Of a stretch of DNA of 64,000 nucleotides, positions 51,795 to 61,467 are shown piece after piece. Each line of letters opens with the position of its first letter. Position 1 is the stretch's first letter. The DNA lies in NCBI GenBank assembly GCA_000403415.2, contig KE159698.1, forward strand, positions 1 to 64,000, read 5' to 3'. A program made the translations under genes and the position numbers. Source of the DNA: Firmicutes bacterium M10-2 (lineage in GTDB: Bacteria > Bacillota_I > Bacilli_A > Erysipelotrichales > Erysipelotrichaceae). The notes beneath the pieces were generated by a model. The model had not been told where the DNA came from, made no database searches, and worked only from the letters and a program-made list of their open reading frames with translations.

Positions 51795-51905
51795 ACAATA
51801 TGGTTTTGTCCATCGTTCAGACTGTATCAAGCCTCCAGATCACCCGCCGAATCTTTCGAAAAATCTGGTCCTCGTCAACTGCTTTCGCAGTCCTGGCGCT
51901 TTTTC
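51795..51905 (-). ncRNA. glmS ribozyme
   Basis: The minus strand has the conserved blocks of the GlcN6P-activated self-cleaving ribozyme in order: AGCGCCAGGACTG at the cleavage site (between 51900 and 51899), CAGTTGACGAGGA, TTCGGCGGGTGATCTGG and a 3' pseudoknot segment near GGACAAAACC. It is in the usual place upstream of glmS. When glucosamine-6-phosphate is abundant it cleaves the mRNA, which is then degraded. 3' boundary approximate. Confidence 0.93.
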
Positions 51906-51927
51906 ATTTGTTCTCCATGATTTTCTA

Positions 51928-51956
51928 ATCATACATGATAGTAAAAAAAAACACAA
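51928..51956 (-). promoter_or_regulatory. putative glmS promoter
   Basis: TTGTGT (51951-51956), 17 bases, TATGAT (51928-51933) on the minus strand. The -35 box is inside the parB terminator stem. Confidence 0.45.
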
Positions 51957-51970
51957 GAAACTTCTTGTGT
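51943..51970 (-). terminator. intrinsic terminator after parB
   Basis: ACACAAGAA and TTCTTGTGT form a 9-bp stem with a 2-base loop, followed by nine T residues. Confidence 0.85.
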
Positions 51971-52842
51971 TAATCTTTTTCGGTCAACCCCAGCAATTCC
52001 ATGACCCGTGTAAGATCGGAATCGTTTTCAAAGTGAATCATGATGTTATGATTTGCGATTTTTACCGATGTTTGAAAGTATTCTTCCATTTGCTTTTCGG
52101 CTTCCTTTACAAATATGTTCTTTTCAAGAGGTACACTTTTTCCTTTTTTTTGTGTACTTTCTTTGACGAGCTGTTCTACTTTCCGGACAGACAATCCTTG
52201 ATGAATGGCAAGTTTTGCAATCCGTCGCATTTCTTCTTCGTTTTTCAAAGATAAAAGCGCACGAATATGCCCCATAGACAACTGCTTATCGATCGCAAAT
52301 TGCTGGACATCTTCCGGCAACTTCAAAAGACGGAGAAGATTCGTGATATGCTCACGGCTTTTTCCGACACGTTTAGCAAGCTGCTCCTGGGTGTATCCCA
52401 ATTTTTGGATAAGCTGCTCGTAAGCTCTTGCCTCTTCTATTACGTTAAGATCTTCCCGCTGTATGTTTTCAAGCAAAGCGATCTCCATCATTTCCTGATC
52501 ATCAAATTGCACGATAATGGCCGGAATCGTTGCCAGTCCCGCTAATTTGCTTGCTCTTAATCGGCGCTCTCCGGTAATCAGATCGTATCCCGAAATACTT
52601 TTTTTCACAAGTATCGGGGTAAACACGCCGTGCTGTTCGATCGAAGATCTCAATTCCTGAAGTGCTTCATCATCAAATACTTTTCTTGGCTGATACGGAT
52701 TCGGCCGAATCTCGTTAACGGGAATTTGCGTTTGTTCCTGTACAACCGTATCGATTTCCCCATTTTGAATATCATCGAGCACCTTGGAAACATCTTGTCC
52801 GAAAATCGTTGTTAATCCTTTTCCTAAACGCGATGTGCTCAT
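51970..52842 (-). CDS. parB: Chromosome partitioning protein ParB (Spo0J)
   Basis: CTP-dependent DNA clamp that loads at parS and organises the origin. The 290-residue protein has the N-terminal nuclease-like fold with GERRLRASKLAGLATIPA (CTP-binding box), the HTH YTQEQLAKRVGKSREHITNL, and a C-terminal dimer helix. ATG 52842 lies one base after the parA stop, with GGGGAT as ribosome site. Confidence 0.96.
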   Translation of the reverse strand: MSTSRLGKGLTTIFGQDVSKVLDDIQNGEIDTVVQEQTQIPVNEIRPNPYQPRKVFDDEALQELRSSIEQHGVFTPILVKKSISGYDLITGERRLRASKLAGLATIPAIIVQFDDQEMMEIALLENIQREDLNVIEEARAYEQLIQKLGYTQEQLAKRVGKSREHITNLLRLLKLPEDVQQFAIDKQLSMGHIRALLSLKNEEEMRRIAKLAIHQGLSVRKVEQLVKESTQKKGKSVPLEKNIFVKEAEKQMEEYFQTSVKIANHNIMIHFENDSDLTRVMELLGLTEKD

Positions 52843-52843
52843 T

Positions 52844-53617
52844 TTATTTATCCCCATTTCTATTTAATAGTTCTTCACATAAAGCCATATAGGCAACCGC
52901 TCCTTTCGATCGCGGATCGTATTCGAAAATAGAAAGTCCCCGGCTTGGCGCTTCGGATAAGCGCACATTGCGCGGGATCGAATTTTGATATACAAGTTTT
53001 CCGAACGACTGACGGACGTCTTGAGAAACTTCTGCACTTAAATTCGTACTACTATTGTACATGGTCATTAAAATGCCTTCGATCTTCAATCCGGAATTCG
53101 AAGTTTGCTGCACGATCCGGATCGTAATCAACAATTGCGTGACTCCTTCAAGGGCGTAATATTCACATTGTACCGGGATCAGCACGCTGTTTGCAGCTGT
53201 TAATGCGTTGGTCGTCAGCAAGCCTAAAGAAGGCGGACAATCAATCAAAATATAATCATAATTGTCTTTGATCGGCTGCAGGACACGTTTGAGAAGCGTT
53301 TCTTTTCCGGCACCGATTTTATCCATCATCAGATCGGCCCCTGCCAAAGACATATTCGCCGGTAAAATATCAACACCGCTTTTCTGATCATGGACAATTG
53401 CTTTTTCGATTGGATAATCGTCCATCAATACAGCATATACTGTCGGCTGCCCTACGCTCGTAATCGCTCCCAGCCCTTGGGAAGCGTTGCCTTGAGCATC
53501 AAAGTCAATGAGCAAAACTTTTTTATCGAGCTTTGCCAAACCACTGGAAACGTTGATGGCGGTGGTTGTCTTTCCAACCCCTCCTTTTTGATTTGAAATC
53601 GCAATAATTTTTCCCAT
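52844..53617 (-). CDS. parA: Chromosome partitioning ATPase ParA (Soj)
   Basis: Deviant-Walker ATPase that works with ParB in origin segregation and replication control. The 257-residue protein has QKGGVGKTTTAINVSSGLA at the N-terminus, IDFDAQGNASQGLG (switch I) and LIDCPPSLGLLTTNAL (switch II). The rsmG-parA-parB order is the usual origin-proximal block. Confidence 0.97.
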   Translation of the reverse strand: MGKIIAISNQKGGVGKTTTAINVSSGLAKLDKKVLLIDFDAQGNASQGLGAITSVGQPTVYAVLMDDYPIEKAIVHDQKSGVDILPANMSLAGADLMMDKIGAGKETLLKRVLQPIKDNYDYILIDCPPSLGLLTTNALTAANSVLIPVQCEYYALEGVTQLLITIRIVQQTSNSGLKIEGILMTMYNSSTNLSAEVSQDVRQSFGKLVYQNSIPRNVRLSEAPSRGLSIFEYDPRSKGAVAYMALCEELLNRNGDK

Positions 53618-53623
53618 GTTTAT

Positions 53624-54325
53624 TTATTCCTCCAATGGTTTTTTCTTGATTTGTGCGTATGCCCGCGGATATTTTTTTGGTGTCGGACGCATTTTCTCAA
53701 AATACAAATTAATTCTTGTGCTTCCGTCTTCAATTGTAGTTTTTTCTTCTTTAATCAGTTGGATCCCCAGTTCCGAAATGGCTCTTTTCGCTTGCTGAAG
53801 CTCTTCGTTTCCGTTTTTTCCTTTTAAGGCAACCATAATTCCATTCACTTTAAGCAAAGGTATGCAAAGTTCCAGCAAAATAGAAAGTTTTGCGACTGCA
53901 CGAGCACTGACGATTTGAAAATTTTCCCGATGATCTTTCGCATAATCTTCAGCACGCTCATTAATGATCTTGACATTATCCAATCCAAGTTCTTCCACTA
54001 CCGCCTCAAGGAATCGGCAACGTTTCTGTAATGGCTCGATCAAGGTCATCTTGCATTTCGGAAAAGCAATTTTGACCGGAATTCCTGGAAATCCCGCACC
54101 ACTTCCCACATCACACATAGATGCAGGATCAAGCGAAGCAAAAGGAAGAATCGAATCATAGAAATGTTTTTCCCAAACTTCTTCTTCTTCCGTGATTGCG
54201 GTCAAATTCATTTTTTCATTCCATTCCTGAAGCATATGCATATACTGTTCGAATTGCTCCAATTGCTGCTGGGTCAATTGGATGCCTAATTCGTGGATAG
54301 CTTGTATAAACTGTAATTTTGTCAT
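53624..54325 (-). CDS. rsmG: 16S rRNA (guanine527-N7)-methyltransferase RsmG
   Basis: RsmG adds m7G to 16S rRNA using S-adenosylmethionine; its loss gives low-level streptomycin resistance. The 233-residue protein has CDVGSGAGFPGIPVKIAFP as SAM motif and VSARAVAKLSILLELCIP downstream. The mnmE/mnmG genes often upstream are not present; instead a divergent DUF4230 gene lies there. Confidence 0.95.
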   Translation of the reverse strand: MTKLQFIQAIHELGIQLTQQQLEQFEQYMHMLQEWNEKMNLTAITEEEEVWEKHFYDSILPFASLDPASMCDVGSGAGFPGIPVKIAFPKCKMTLIEPLQKRCRFLEAVVEELGLDNVKIINERAEDYAKDHRENFQIVSARAVAKLSILLELCIPLLKVNGIMVALKGKNGNEELQQAKRAISELGIQLIKEEKTTIEDGSTRINLYFEKMRPTPKKYPRAYAQIKKKPLEE

Positions 54326-54409
54326 AGGGAATCCTCCGTTGAATTATTATAGCACATATTATGTATTCATATGGTATTCACATCTGAAAAGATATGTTAT
54401 GATAAGATC

Positions 54410-55027
54410 ATGAAAAAATTAAAAAATTGGAAATCTTATTTGATCATGCTCGTGATTGGAATATTGATCGGTGCGTTCTTGTTCTTTGGAATGGTCAACT
54501 TAAATATTGGGCAGGGAGAAGCCAAGGTGACGAATACAACCGTTCTTGAACAGCTTCAAAGTGCCTTGGAACTTATTACCACCAAATACAATTATTCCAA
54601 GGTCGGACGTTATGAAAATTCTCTTGAAATCAATGGATGGTCGATCCCTTTGACCAATAAGTATTTTATCTTAACGTATGAGGGTGAAGCACAGCTTGGT
54701 GTCGATCTTGACCAGGCAGACATTACGGTAACGAATAATAAAATTTCGATTCAGCTTCCGGATGTCGAAGTATTATCGAATACAATCGATGAAAAAAGTA
54801 TCGAAGTATACAATGAATCGAAAAACGTATTCAATCCGATCAGTGTCAATGACTACAAAGAATTTGCGATCCAGCAAAAAGAAGCAGTCGATGAAGAACT
54901 TAAACAAAAAAACATTTACGAAACAGCTCGTCAAAATACGATGGATGCGATTACGAAATTGCTGAATATGTCGGAAACGATCCATGATCAATATAAGATA
55001 GAAGTAAAATTTAAAGACGCAAACTAG
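54410..55027 (+). CDS. DUF4230-like membrane-anchored protein
   Basis: A 205-residue protein with an N-terminal membrane anchor (about 8-28, SYLIMLVIGILIGAFLFFGM) and an extracytoplasmic domain matching DUF4230 (LEQLQSALELITTKYNYSKV, VGRYENSLE, LGVDLDQADITV). Function unknown. TATGAT at 54398-54403 ends six bases before ATG 54410 with no Shine-Dalgarno, so a leaderless start is likely. An upstream in-frame start at 54371 would add residues before the anchor. Confidence 0.75.
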   Translation: MKKLKNWKSYLIMLVIGILIGAFLFFGMVNLNIGQGEAKVTNTTVLEQLQSALELITTKYNYSKVGRYENSLEINGWSIPLTNKYFILTYEGEAQLGVDLDQADITVTNNKISIQLPDVEVLSNTIDEKSIEVYNESKNVFNPISVNDYKEFAIQQKEAVDEELKQKNIYETARQNTMDAITKLLNMSETIHDQYKIEVKFKDAN

Positions 55028-55037
55028 CGTCTTTTTT
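55012..55037. terminator. bidirectional terminator between DUF4230 gene and teichoic acid operon
   Basis: AAAGACGC-AAACTA-GCGTCTTT then TTTT on the plus strand; A-rich on the other side, so it also serves the convergent teichoic operon. Confidence 0.8.
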
Positions 55038-56134
55038 TATTTCATCAGCTCATGGATCAGATGCACGATGCGTTTCGTGTCTTTTCCATCTGTATGAACT
55101 ATATATTTTTTCTGAAAATCAGATAATTTTTCATAATTATAAGAATCAAGCCGGGTGATTGCACTTAACACTTCGTTTTCTTTAAAACAAATCGCTCCCG
55201 GAAATTCTCTTTCATAATCTATATTCAATCCAATCGTTTCTCGATAATGGTCCAAATCGGGAACATAAGCGATCATCGGTTTGTTCAAAAGAGAATAATC
55301 GAAAATCACGCTTGAATAGTCGGAAATCAAACAAAAGCTGATATGCATTAAAGTATAAAGGTCTTCGTTATTGACGGCCAGAGCTTTGTCCGTCTTGAAT
55401 CGAACTTCTCCAAGAAGCGGATGAAATTTATATAAAATCATCATATGTTCCGGAAGATTTTGAGAAATCTTGTCAAGATCGAGTGATTCGATTTGAAAAC
55501 CATCAATGATATTTCCTCGAAATGTCGGTGCATACAATATGCATTGCTTTTCTTTCGTTTGAGGATAGCGAGCATAAAATTCGCTGACTTTTTTTTTCAT
55601 TTTATCTTCATTGAGCAAACGATCGATTCTAGCCATTCCGCAATCATAAATTTGATTTTCGCTTACACCGAAAGCTTGAGCATAGCTTTCTTTCCAATAT
55701 GAAGAGCTCGAGATCACAGCATCATAGTTTTTTATTTCGTACTGTCGTTTAATCTGATTGCCGAATTTTTTCACAGCTCCTGCTGCATGCCACACTTGCA
55801 GTACTTTGGTATGTTTTGGCTTCATGCGGGAAATGACATAGTTGTTGTCGTTAATAATGACAAGCCGTGCTCTTTTGATTTCCACAACTTGTTTTAAACA
55901 ATTAAGAAAATAAAGAAAATCTCCGACCAAATTTTTCTTGAATTTTACTAAATTATATTTGATTTCGTACTTGTTTTCTTTTTCAAGCGCATGATTGATT
56001 TGTTTGAAATCGGAGCTTAAATGATCCGCTGTCAAAGAAATAAATAAGATCCGATTGAAATGGGGACGGATAAAAAAGGTCAGAATATTGACAATACTTA
56101 ATGAAATATTCAAGATAATCTTATTCAGTCCCAT
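55037..56134 (-). CDS. CDP-glycerol glycerophosphotransferase family protein (TagB-like)
   Basis: Peripheral membrane transferase of 365 residues for glycerol-phosphate addition to a teichoic acid acceptor. Glyphos_transf motifs: VLQVWHAAGAVKKFG (catalytic His), YAPTFRGN, and LISDYSSVIFDYSLLNKPMI. The length suggests a primase or single-domain type. Last gene of the operon. Confidence 0.88.
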   Translation of the reverse strand: MGLNKIILNISLSIVNILTFFIRPHFNRILFISLTADHLSSDFKQINHALEKENKYEIKYNLVKFKKNLVGDFLYFLNCLKQVVEIKRARLVIINDNNYVISRMKPKHTKVLQVWHAAGAVKKFGNQIKRQYEIKNYDAVISSSSYWKESYAQAFGVSENQIYDCGMARIDRLLNEDKMKKKVSEFYARYPQTKEKQCILYAPTFRGNIIDGFQIESLDLDKISQNLPEHMMILYKFHPLLGEVRFKTDKALAVNNEDLYTLMHISFCLISDYSSVIFDYSLLNKPMIAYVPDLDHYRETIGLNIDYEREFPGAICFKENEVLSAITRLDSYNYEKLSDFQKKYIVHTDGKDTKRIVHLIHELMK

Positions 56135-56144
56135 TTTTATTTAC

Positions 56145-57341
56145 CTACCGATCTTTTTTTAAAGTATCCAATACCCTTTGGGCTGCATGCCCATCTTCCT
56201 TATTGTTATAGTATGCGTTAAAAGTTTCCAATTTAGAATAATCATAATTTTTTTGTGCAATATCTTCAAGCATTTTTGCTTCATCACGATAAATCTTTCC
56301 CGGAAGATCATTATGGATATCCAAATAAAATCCTCTCAAATCTGCGGCGTACTGCTCCAGATCATACATGTAAAAATAAATCGGACGTTTTAAAATCGCA
56401 TAATCAAAAAAGACACTTGAGTAATCAGTAACCATTTGATCGGCAATGATATACAATTCACTAATTTCCGCACTGGCAGGAATCGAATATAGAAATCCTT
56501 CCAGCTCTTTATCGTTTTCAAAATGATTGATAATCAAATAATGAGGTTTAAACACAACAACCGTATCTTCGGGAAGCATCTTTTTCCATTGATGGAAATC
56601 CACTTGCAGCTCGAAAGTATATCCTGCCGCGACATATGAATTATCTCGCCATGTCGGAGCATACAAAACTACTTTTTTATCCAGAGGGATCGCGTATTGT
56701 TTTTTGATCCTAATCACATCTTCATTCGTATGATTGGTCAGAAAATCGTTTCTCGGATAGCCGGTTTCAATCAATCGAGCACGATCAATCCCGAAAGAAG
56801 TCTGAAATACTTTTGTGCAAAACTTATTTGGAGAAATCATATAATTATAGCGCTGCACATCAATGTCATAACTACTTACCATTTGATCATAAGAAGCTCC
56901 TGAACGATAGAAAGTCGTATCTTCGGCAACATTGATGTCATGAGCCAATCGTTTCAATGGTGTCCCATGCCATGTCTGCAAATAGACTTGTTCGGACTTT
57001 TTCCAAATATACGTTGGCATCTTGCAGTTAATGATCCAAAATTTGGCGCGAGACATGTAAAAAAAGTACGGAATACTGAAATATTCTACGACTTTTGCTC
57101 CGGGAATATCCAAATTTTTCTTTTTGTGATTTTTGATGAACCAAATAAAACGATACCCTTCAAAAGCCGGGTCTTTTTTCATTTGCTCAAAAATCGCTTT
57201 GGGATTGTCTGAATATCCGCGCCCGTGAAAAGAGATAAAGATTACGAGCTTTGGATCTACGGGAATTAGCTTGTAAGTGAGCTTGTATCCTGTTTTTATT
57301 ATTTTCCCTGCTATTTTTTTCACTATTCGTAGGATTTTCAT
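56145..57341 (-). CDS. CDP-glycerol glycerophosphotransferase family protein
   Basis: A second transferase of the family, 398 residues. Catalytic His in LQTWHGTPLKRLAHDI, then VLYAPTWRDNSY, HYLI and MVTDYSSVFFDYAILKRPIY. Similar in length to single-domain polymerase or primase members. It is four bases from the acyltransferase gene. Confidence 0.9.
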   Translation of the reverse strand: MKILRIVKKIAGKIIKTGYKLTYKLIPVDPKLVIFISFHGRGYSDNPKAIFEQMKKDPAFEGYRFIWFIKNHKKKNLDIPGAKVVEYFSIPYFFYMSRAKFWIINCKMPTYIWKKSEQVYLQTWHGTPLKRLAHDINVAEDTTFYRSGASYDQMVSSYDIDVQRYNYMISPNKFCTKVFQTSFGIDRARLIETGYPRNDFLTNHTNEDVIRIKKQYAIPLDKKVVLYAPTWRDNSYVAAGYTFELQVDFHQWKKMLPEDTVVVFKPHYLIINHFENDKELEGFLYSIPASAEISELYIIADQMVTDYSSVFFDYAILKRPIYFYMYDLEQYAADLRGFYLDIHNDLPGKIYRDEAKMLEDIAQKNYDYSKLETFNAYYNNKEDGHAAQRVLDTLKKDR

Positions 57342-57345
57342 ATAT

Positions 57346-58416
57346 TTACCTCATTATTAACTTTGCGACTTTATTGATAAACCGATCATATCCGATTTGT
57401 TTTCGGAATAAATCAATTCCTAATGCGATCATATAGGTTACAATCGTAAATACGATCAAGTTAATTCCCGCATAATAAAATCCGTAACTAAAATCTTGAA
57501 AATATGTTGTTCGTATAAATGTATGAGTCAAGAACATAGTCATCGAATGGATTCCGAGAGCTTCCATGATCTTGTTAAGTCCTCTGATTTTCACAAAAAA
57601 TATCGCGATAAAGCTGATCCAAATGGTAGTTGCTATTAAATCTTTTATTCCTACCGGAATCTTAGGAATCATACGAAAATAAATTGCTCCAATCAACAAT
57701 AAAACTCCAATAATAAATATAATAAACTGAATGCTTTTCTTTTGATTGCCGATCCAAAAAGCAATTTTTTCGAATACCTTATATCGGGCGAAAATCATCC
57801 CCATCACAAAAACAGGAAGCCAGCGAATATAGTTTATTTCTTTTATAGAAGGTATACAACAAGCCATCAATACACCAATTGAAAAAATTCGCGGATATTT
57901 ATAAAACGCTTTAAATAAGATTGGAAAAGACCAAATGACCAAAGAAATCAGACCGATATACCACCATGTTCCCAAAAAGGTAGGTGTATGTAATAAATCG
58001 GCAAATCCAAACATATCAATCAATACATATAATAAAGATCGTGTCCCTGTTCCGTAAATAGTTAAATAACGTCCTGTCGGATAAAAAATAAGTTGTGATA
58101 ACCAAAAAATAAAGAAAAAGGGAAATATAAGTTTTACATAGCGTACTACACTGTAATTGATCATCGCCTTCCATAAAGTGCTTTTTTCTTTTCGAATCGC
58201 ACTTACATACATTCCGTAACCAGAAAGAAACATAAAAATTGCTACACAAATCTTAAAAAATACCGCTAATTTCGTCACTCGCTCTTGTCCAAGAAGAAAG
58301 AGGATATCGTATTCTTTATAGCGACTTGGATCAAGATAAAAGTGATGAACATACATAAATAAAATCGCAAAACCCTTTACAATATTCGTTTCACGATTCG
58401 TAAAACGATAACTCAT
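57346..58416 (-). CDS. Acyltransferase family 3 membrane protein
   Basis: A 356-residue integral membrane protein with about ten hydrophobic segments of the AcylT-3 (OafA-like) family: N-terminal GFAILFMYVHHFYLD (conserved His), the later TMFLTHTFIRTTYF. These add acetyl or other acyl groups to exported glycans; here the teichoic acid is the likely acceptor (inference). Its start overlaps the preceding transferase gene by four bases. Confidence 0.8.
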   Translation of the reverse strand: MSYRFTNRETNIVKGFAILFMYVHHFYLDPSRYKEYDILFLLGQERVTKLAVFFKICVAIFMFLSGYGMYVSAIRKEKSTLWKAMINYSVVRYVKLIFPFFFIFWLSQLIFYPTGRYLTIYGTGTRSLLYVLIDMFGFADLLHTPTFLGTWWYIGLISLVIWSFPILFKAFYKYPRIFSIGVLMACCIPSIKEINYIRWLPVFVMGMIFARYKVFEKIAFWIGNQKKSIQFIIFIIGVLLLIGAIYFRMIPKIPVGIKDLIATTIWISFIAIFFVKIRGLNKIMEALGIHSMTMFLTHTFIRTTYFQDFSYGFYYAGINLIVFTIVTYMIALGIDLFRKQIGYDRFINKVAKLIMR

Positions 58417-60299
58417 ATAATGTTCAATTCCTTTAAACGTTCATCAATTCGATCAAGATTTCTTCCATCCGTGAATGAATTAATTGTTAAATACCGATCA
58501 ACGAATTCCTTTGTCCTGAAATAAGAAAGATCGATTTTTTGATCTTTTAATCCTTGATCAATCACATCTTTTAATTCTTCGTAATTAAACGTACGATATC
58601 CGATATATTCATCATCTTCAGGAATAAGCTTACCGTTTTCTTCTTCGTACAATTGAAGATCCGGCTGATAAAAGACAACTCCGCCTCCCTGATAAAAGCT
58701 GTTGTAACATACTGAAGAATAATCTGTAATTAATAATTTAGATTGAGAAAGTGCAGTGGAAATCTCTCCTTGCCAAATGTTTTCTGAAAAATCAGTATTT
58801 TCCATTAAATGAGCGATTTTCGGATGCGGAATAATCATAATTTTATCTTTTGGTAAATATTGCTTTAAGAGTTCATAAATTTCTTTTGTATATTGGTAAT
58901 ATGTTGTCATTTCAAAATCAGTAATAAACTCTTCATACGGTTTCCATGTCAACATCACCGTGACTTTATCCGGTGAATCTTGATTCATATTTTCCCATTT
59001 TAAATTTGAAAATACCGGAAGTCCCGTTACAAGAATTTGTTCTTCTTTAAGTCCTAACATATCTGAAACAATATCTTGTTCTTTTTCACTTCCTACCACA
59101 ATATAATTCGGAGTCGCTTCTTTTCCGTTAACAAATGGCGAGTTAACTCCATGGCGTTTTAAATAGGTTACTCCATGTTGTAGAAAAATAAATTTTTTTT
59201 CAAATGTGCTTCTACGGAAATATTTATTATTTGACCGCACAATATTAATATGGATCGGAGCTTCTGTCGCAATAAAATTATCCGAACAGAAAAGCAGCCA
59301 ATAATATTTCCAGCTCCATTTTCTTACTACATTTTTTTCATCTTTGATTTTTTGATAATCTTCTGAATTCGGATCAATAATAAAGTAATTCTTAGATGTA
59401 GTACTGTTTCTTGCTTTTTTGAATAAATCAAAAGCTCCTTCTTCTGATTTAGAAGCAAATTTTTCATAAAAAAGATTTACCTTCTTTTTTGTGTATTTAC
59501 GTTTTAAATTTCCTATGTGATATAAGAAAAAATCAATCAAGCCGCTCTCTTTGATTCTAAATCCGAATTCTTTCTCTTTTTCTTCCATCAAGCGTCTGAC
59601 AAAAGCTAAATTTCCGGCTCTCGTTTTTCTTAAATGCAATGCCCAACCTTGATAATACATGGCTTGGTATGGGATATAATTTTGACGTCTGTTTCCTTTT
59701 TTTAAATATCCGCTTGCTATAGGATATTCAAACTCATAACCATCAATTGTCATACTGACCATAATATTGCAGTTGATCGAAGCATTGCTATACAATAAAT
59801 CTTTCATTGGATAAAAAACAGATTCATTTCTCTTTCCAAGAAACTTATATTTACGAATTTTAGTTAATGAATTTTTCAGATTAATTTCTTTCTTATTTTC
59901 ATCATCTACTTTTATCGCCAAATGAGAATATTCGATTTGAAATGGATTATATACATAGCCTTTGTACCAAATTTTTAAACCTTTTCTATTCAATCTTTGA
60001 TGCGTTGAAAAAACAAAAGGTTTCAGTAATTTCCCATATACTAATTCTGGTACTCCATATGCAATATGAAGGTTTAATTGCCCGCAAAACACCAGAAGAA
60101 TCTTATTTCCTATGATTTTCTGATATAAAACACGATGGGTATCTACACTTTTGTTTACTGTAATATTTGTACGCATTCGAAAATTTTCATCTGTAAATGT
60201 ATCAAGATCAATTTCAAATAAATCTTCTTCTGACTTTCGAGCTCGTTTTTTTTCAATCACAAGGATATGATCTTTTACTTGAATATCAATTGTACTCAT
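58413..60299 (-). CDS. CDP-glycerol glycerophosphotransferase, large two-part form (TagF-like)
   Basis: A 628-residue protein with an N-terminal region of about 230 residues without recognised motifs and a C-terminal Glyphos_transf domain: IFLQHGVTYLKRHGV (catalytic His), IIPHPKIAHL and LLITDYSSVCYNSFYQGGGV. The size fits a poly(glycerol-phosphate) polymerase. It overlaps tagD by four bases (ATGA). Confidence 0.9.
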   Translation of the reverse strand: MSTIDIQVKDHILVIEKKRARKSEEDLFEIDLDTFTDENFRMRTNITVNKSVDTHRVLYQKIIGNKILLVFCGQLNLHIAYGVPELVYGKLLKPFVFSTHQRLNRKGLKIWYKGYVYNPFQIEYSHLAIKVDDENKKEINLKNSLTKIRKYKFLGKRNESVFYPMKDLLYSNASINCNIMVSMTIDGYEFEYPIASGYLKKGNRRQNYIPYQAMYYQGWALHLRKTRAGNLAFVRRLMEEKEKEFGFRIKESGLIDFFLYHIGNLKRKYTKKKVNLFYEKFASKSEEGAFDLFKKARNSTTSKNYFIIDPNSEDYQKIKDEKNVVRKWSWKYYWLLFCSDNFIATEAPIHINIVRSNNKYFRRSTFEKKFIFLQHGVTYLKRHGVNSPFVNGKEATPNYIVVGSEKEQDIVSDMLGLKEEQILVTGLPVFSNLKWENMNQDSPDKVTVMLTWKPYEEFITDFEMTTYYQYTKEIYELLKQYLPKDKIMIIPHPKIAHLMENTDFSENIWQGEISTALSQSKLLITDYSSVCYNSFYQGGGVVFYQPDLQLYEEENGKLIPEDDEYIGYRTFNYEELKDVIDQGLKDQKIDLSYFRTKEFVDRYLTINSFTDGRNLDRIDERLKELNII

Positions 60300-60691
60300 T
60301 CTGTTCCTTCTTTCAATTCGTCCTTAATTTGCGTTGTTGATATCCCTTCGGTCCGTGGCAAGTACACAACTTCGCAATACTTCTTCAAATCATCGAATTT
60401 ACCTTTCCAGTCATCTCCCATCACAAAGACATCTACGTCATGTTCTTTAATATCTTTTACTTTCTGATCCCAAGATGTTTCCGGAATCACTTCATCCACA
60501 TATCGAATCGCTTTGACGATTTCCATGCGATCTTTATCACTGATCTGACATTTTTTCCCTTTAATTGCATTGAACTCATCACTGCTGACCGCAACAATCA
60601 AATAATCTCCGAGTTCTTTCGCCCGTTTTAATATATTCAAATGTCCGATATGAAACAAATCAAACGTTCCGTAAGTAATTACTTTCTTCAT
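60296..60691 (-). CDS. tagD: Glycerol-3-phosphate cytidylyltransferase TagD
   Basis: Makes CDP-glycerol from CTP and glycerol-3-phosphate, the donor for wall teichoic acid. The 131-residue protein has YGTFDLFHIGHLNILKRA (HxGH motif), the RYVDEVIPETSWDQK block and TEGISTTQIKDEL at the end, all typical. It supplies the three transferases encoded next to it. Confidence 0.97.
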   Translation of the reverse strand: MKKVITYGTFDLFHIGHLNILKRAKELGDYLIVAVSSDEFNAIKGKKCQISDKDRMEIVKAIRYVDEVIPETSWDQKVKDIKEHDVDVFVMGDDWKGKFDDLKKYCEVVYLPRTEGISTTQIKDELKEGTE

Positions 60692-60702
60692 TCACTACCT
60701 CC

Positions 60703-61464
60703 CTAGTCTTTTAGCTTATCAATTGTTTGGATTCCCATCCCGGTATCATCCGTAAATATATAATCACAATTTGACTTCATCGCTTTTTCTATTTCTTTTG
60801 GAGAATCCAAGGTCCAATACGCAACTTTCTTATTTTTCTTATGAATTTCAGAAATCAAATGACAAGACATACACTGTTTATTCAAACAAATAATGTTTAT
60901 AAACGGACTTCTTAATGCTTCTTGATATTCATGCGAATCGAAAGCCAAGTAAAGAACCTGCATCCTTGAAAAAACCTTTTTTATTTCTTCAGCCTGTTCA
61001 AGATTGCGAACTTGAACGATTATATGATCTTCCAGACCGAATTCCTTGACCAGTTTGATAAAAGCATCTACTTGTCCTTTTTCCGGACGAATTTCCGGCA
61101 CATAATTCACCGTATTTTTATATCGCTCAAAAACAGAAGCAAGAGTATGTATTGGCTCATGATTTTTTGTACGAAGCCGATTAATCTGTTTATCGCTCAT
61201 TTGCGCATAGTCCTGATCGACTCCCGTGATTCTTTTCGCATCCATATCATGACTGATATACAATGTTCCGTCTTTGGAAAGAACGAGATCTTGCTCAATA
61301 TATTTTGATCCTTTTTTTATTGCTGAATCATAAGAAGCAAACGTATGCTCAATAAAATACTTGGAATCTCCACGATGAGAAAAAAGGATCGGACAACTTT
61401 CGCTTTTCTGAGTACACCCTAAAAGAGTGATAACGAGCATTGTACCAAAGAGAAGTTTTTTCAT
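60703..61464 (-). CDS. Glycerophosphodiester phosphodiesterase, lipoprotein form
   Basis: Membrane-anchored GDPD of 253 residues with a lipobox (TLLGC, Cys17). Metal and catalytic residues match the family: FSHRGDSKYFIEHTFASY (His, Glu), YIEQDLVLSKDGTLYISHD (Glu, Asp, His). Such enzymes hydrolyse glycerophosphodiesters; in a teichoic acid operon it could trim or recycle polyglycerolphosphate (inference). Confidence 0.88.
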   Translation of the reverse strand: MKKLLFGTMLVITLLGCTQKSESCPILFSHRGDSKYFIEHTFASYDSAIKKGSKYIEQDLVLSKDGTLYISHDMDAKRITGVDQDYAQMSDKQINRLRTKNHEPIHTLASVFERYKNTVNYVPEIRPEKGQVDAFIKLVKEFGLEDHIIVQVRNLEQAEEIKKVFSRMQVLYLAFDSHEYQEALRSPFINIICLNKQCMSCHLISEIHKKNKKVAYWTLDSPKEIEKAMKSNCDYIFTDDTGMGIQTIDKLKD

Positions 61465-61467
61465 TTT

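Noticed and set aside
51728-51796. In-frame extension of glmS by 23 codons
   Set aside because: GlmS requires Cys as residue 2 after Met removal, and the extension overlaps the leader hairpin.
58385-58405. Second parS-like sequence (GTTTCACGATTCGTAAAAC)
   Set aside because: The half-sites are separated by extra bases and one is imperfect, so it does not form a parS palindrome.
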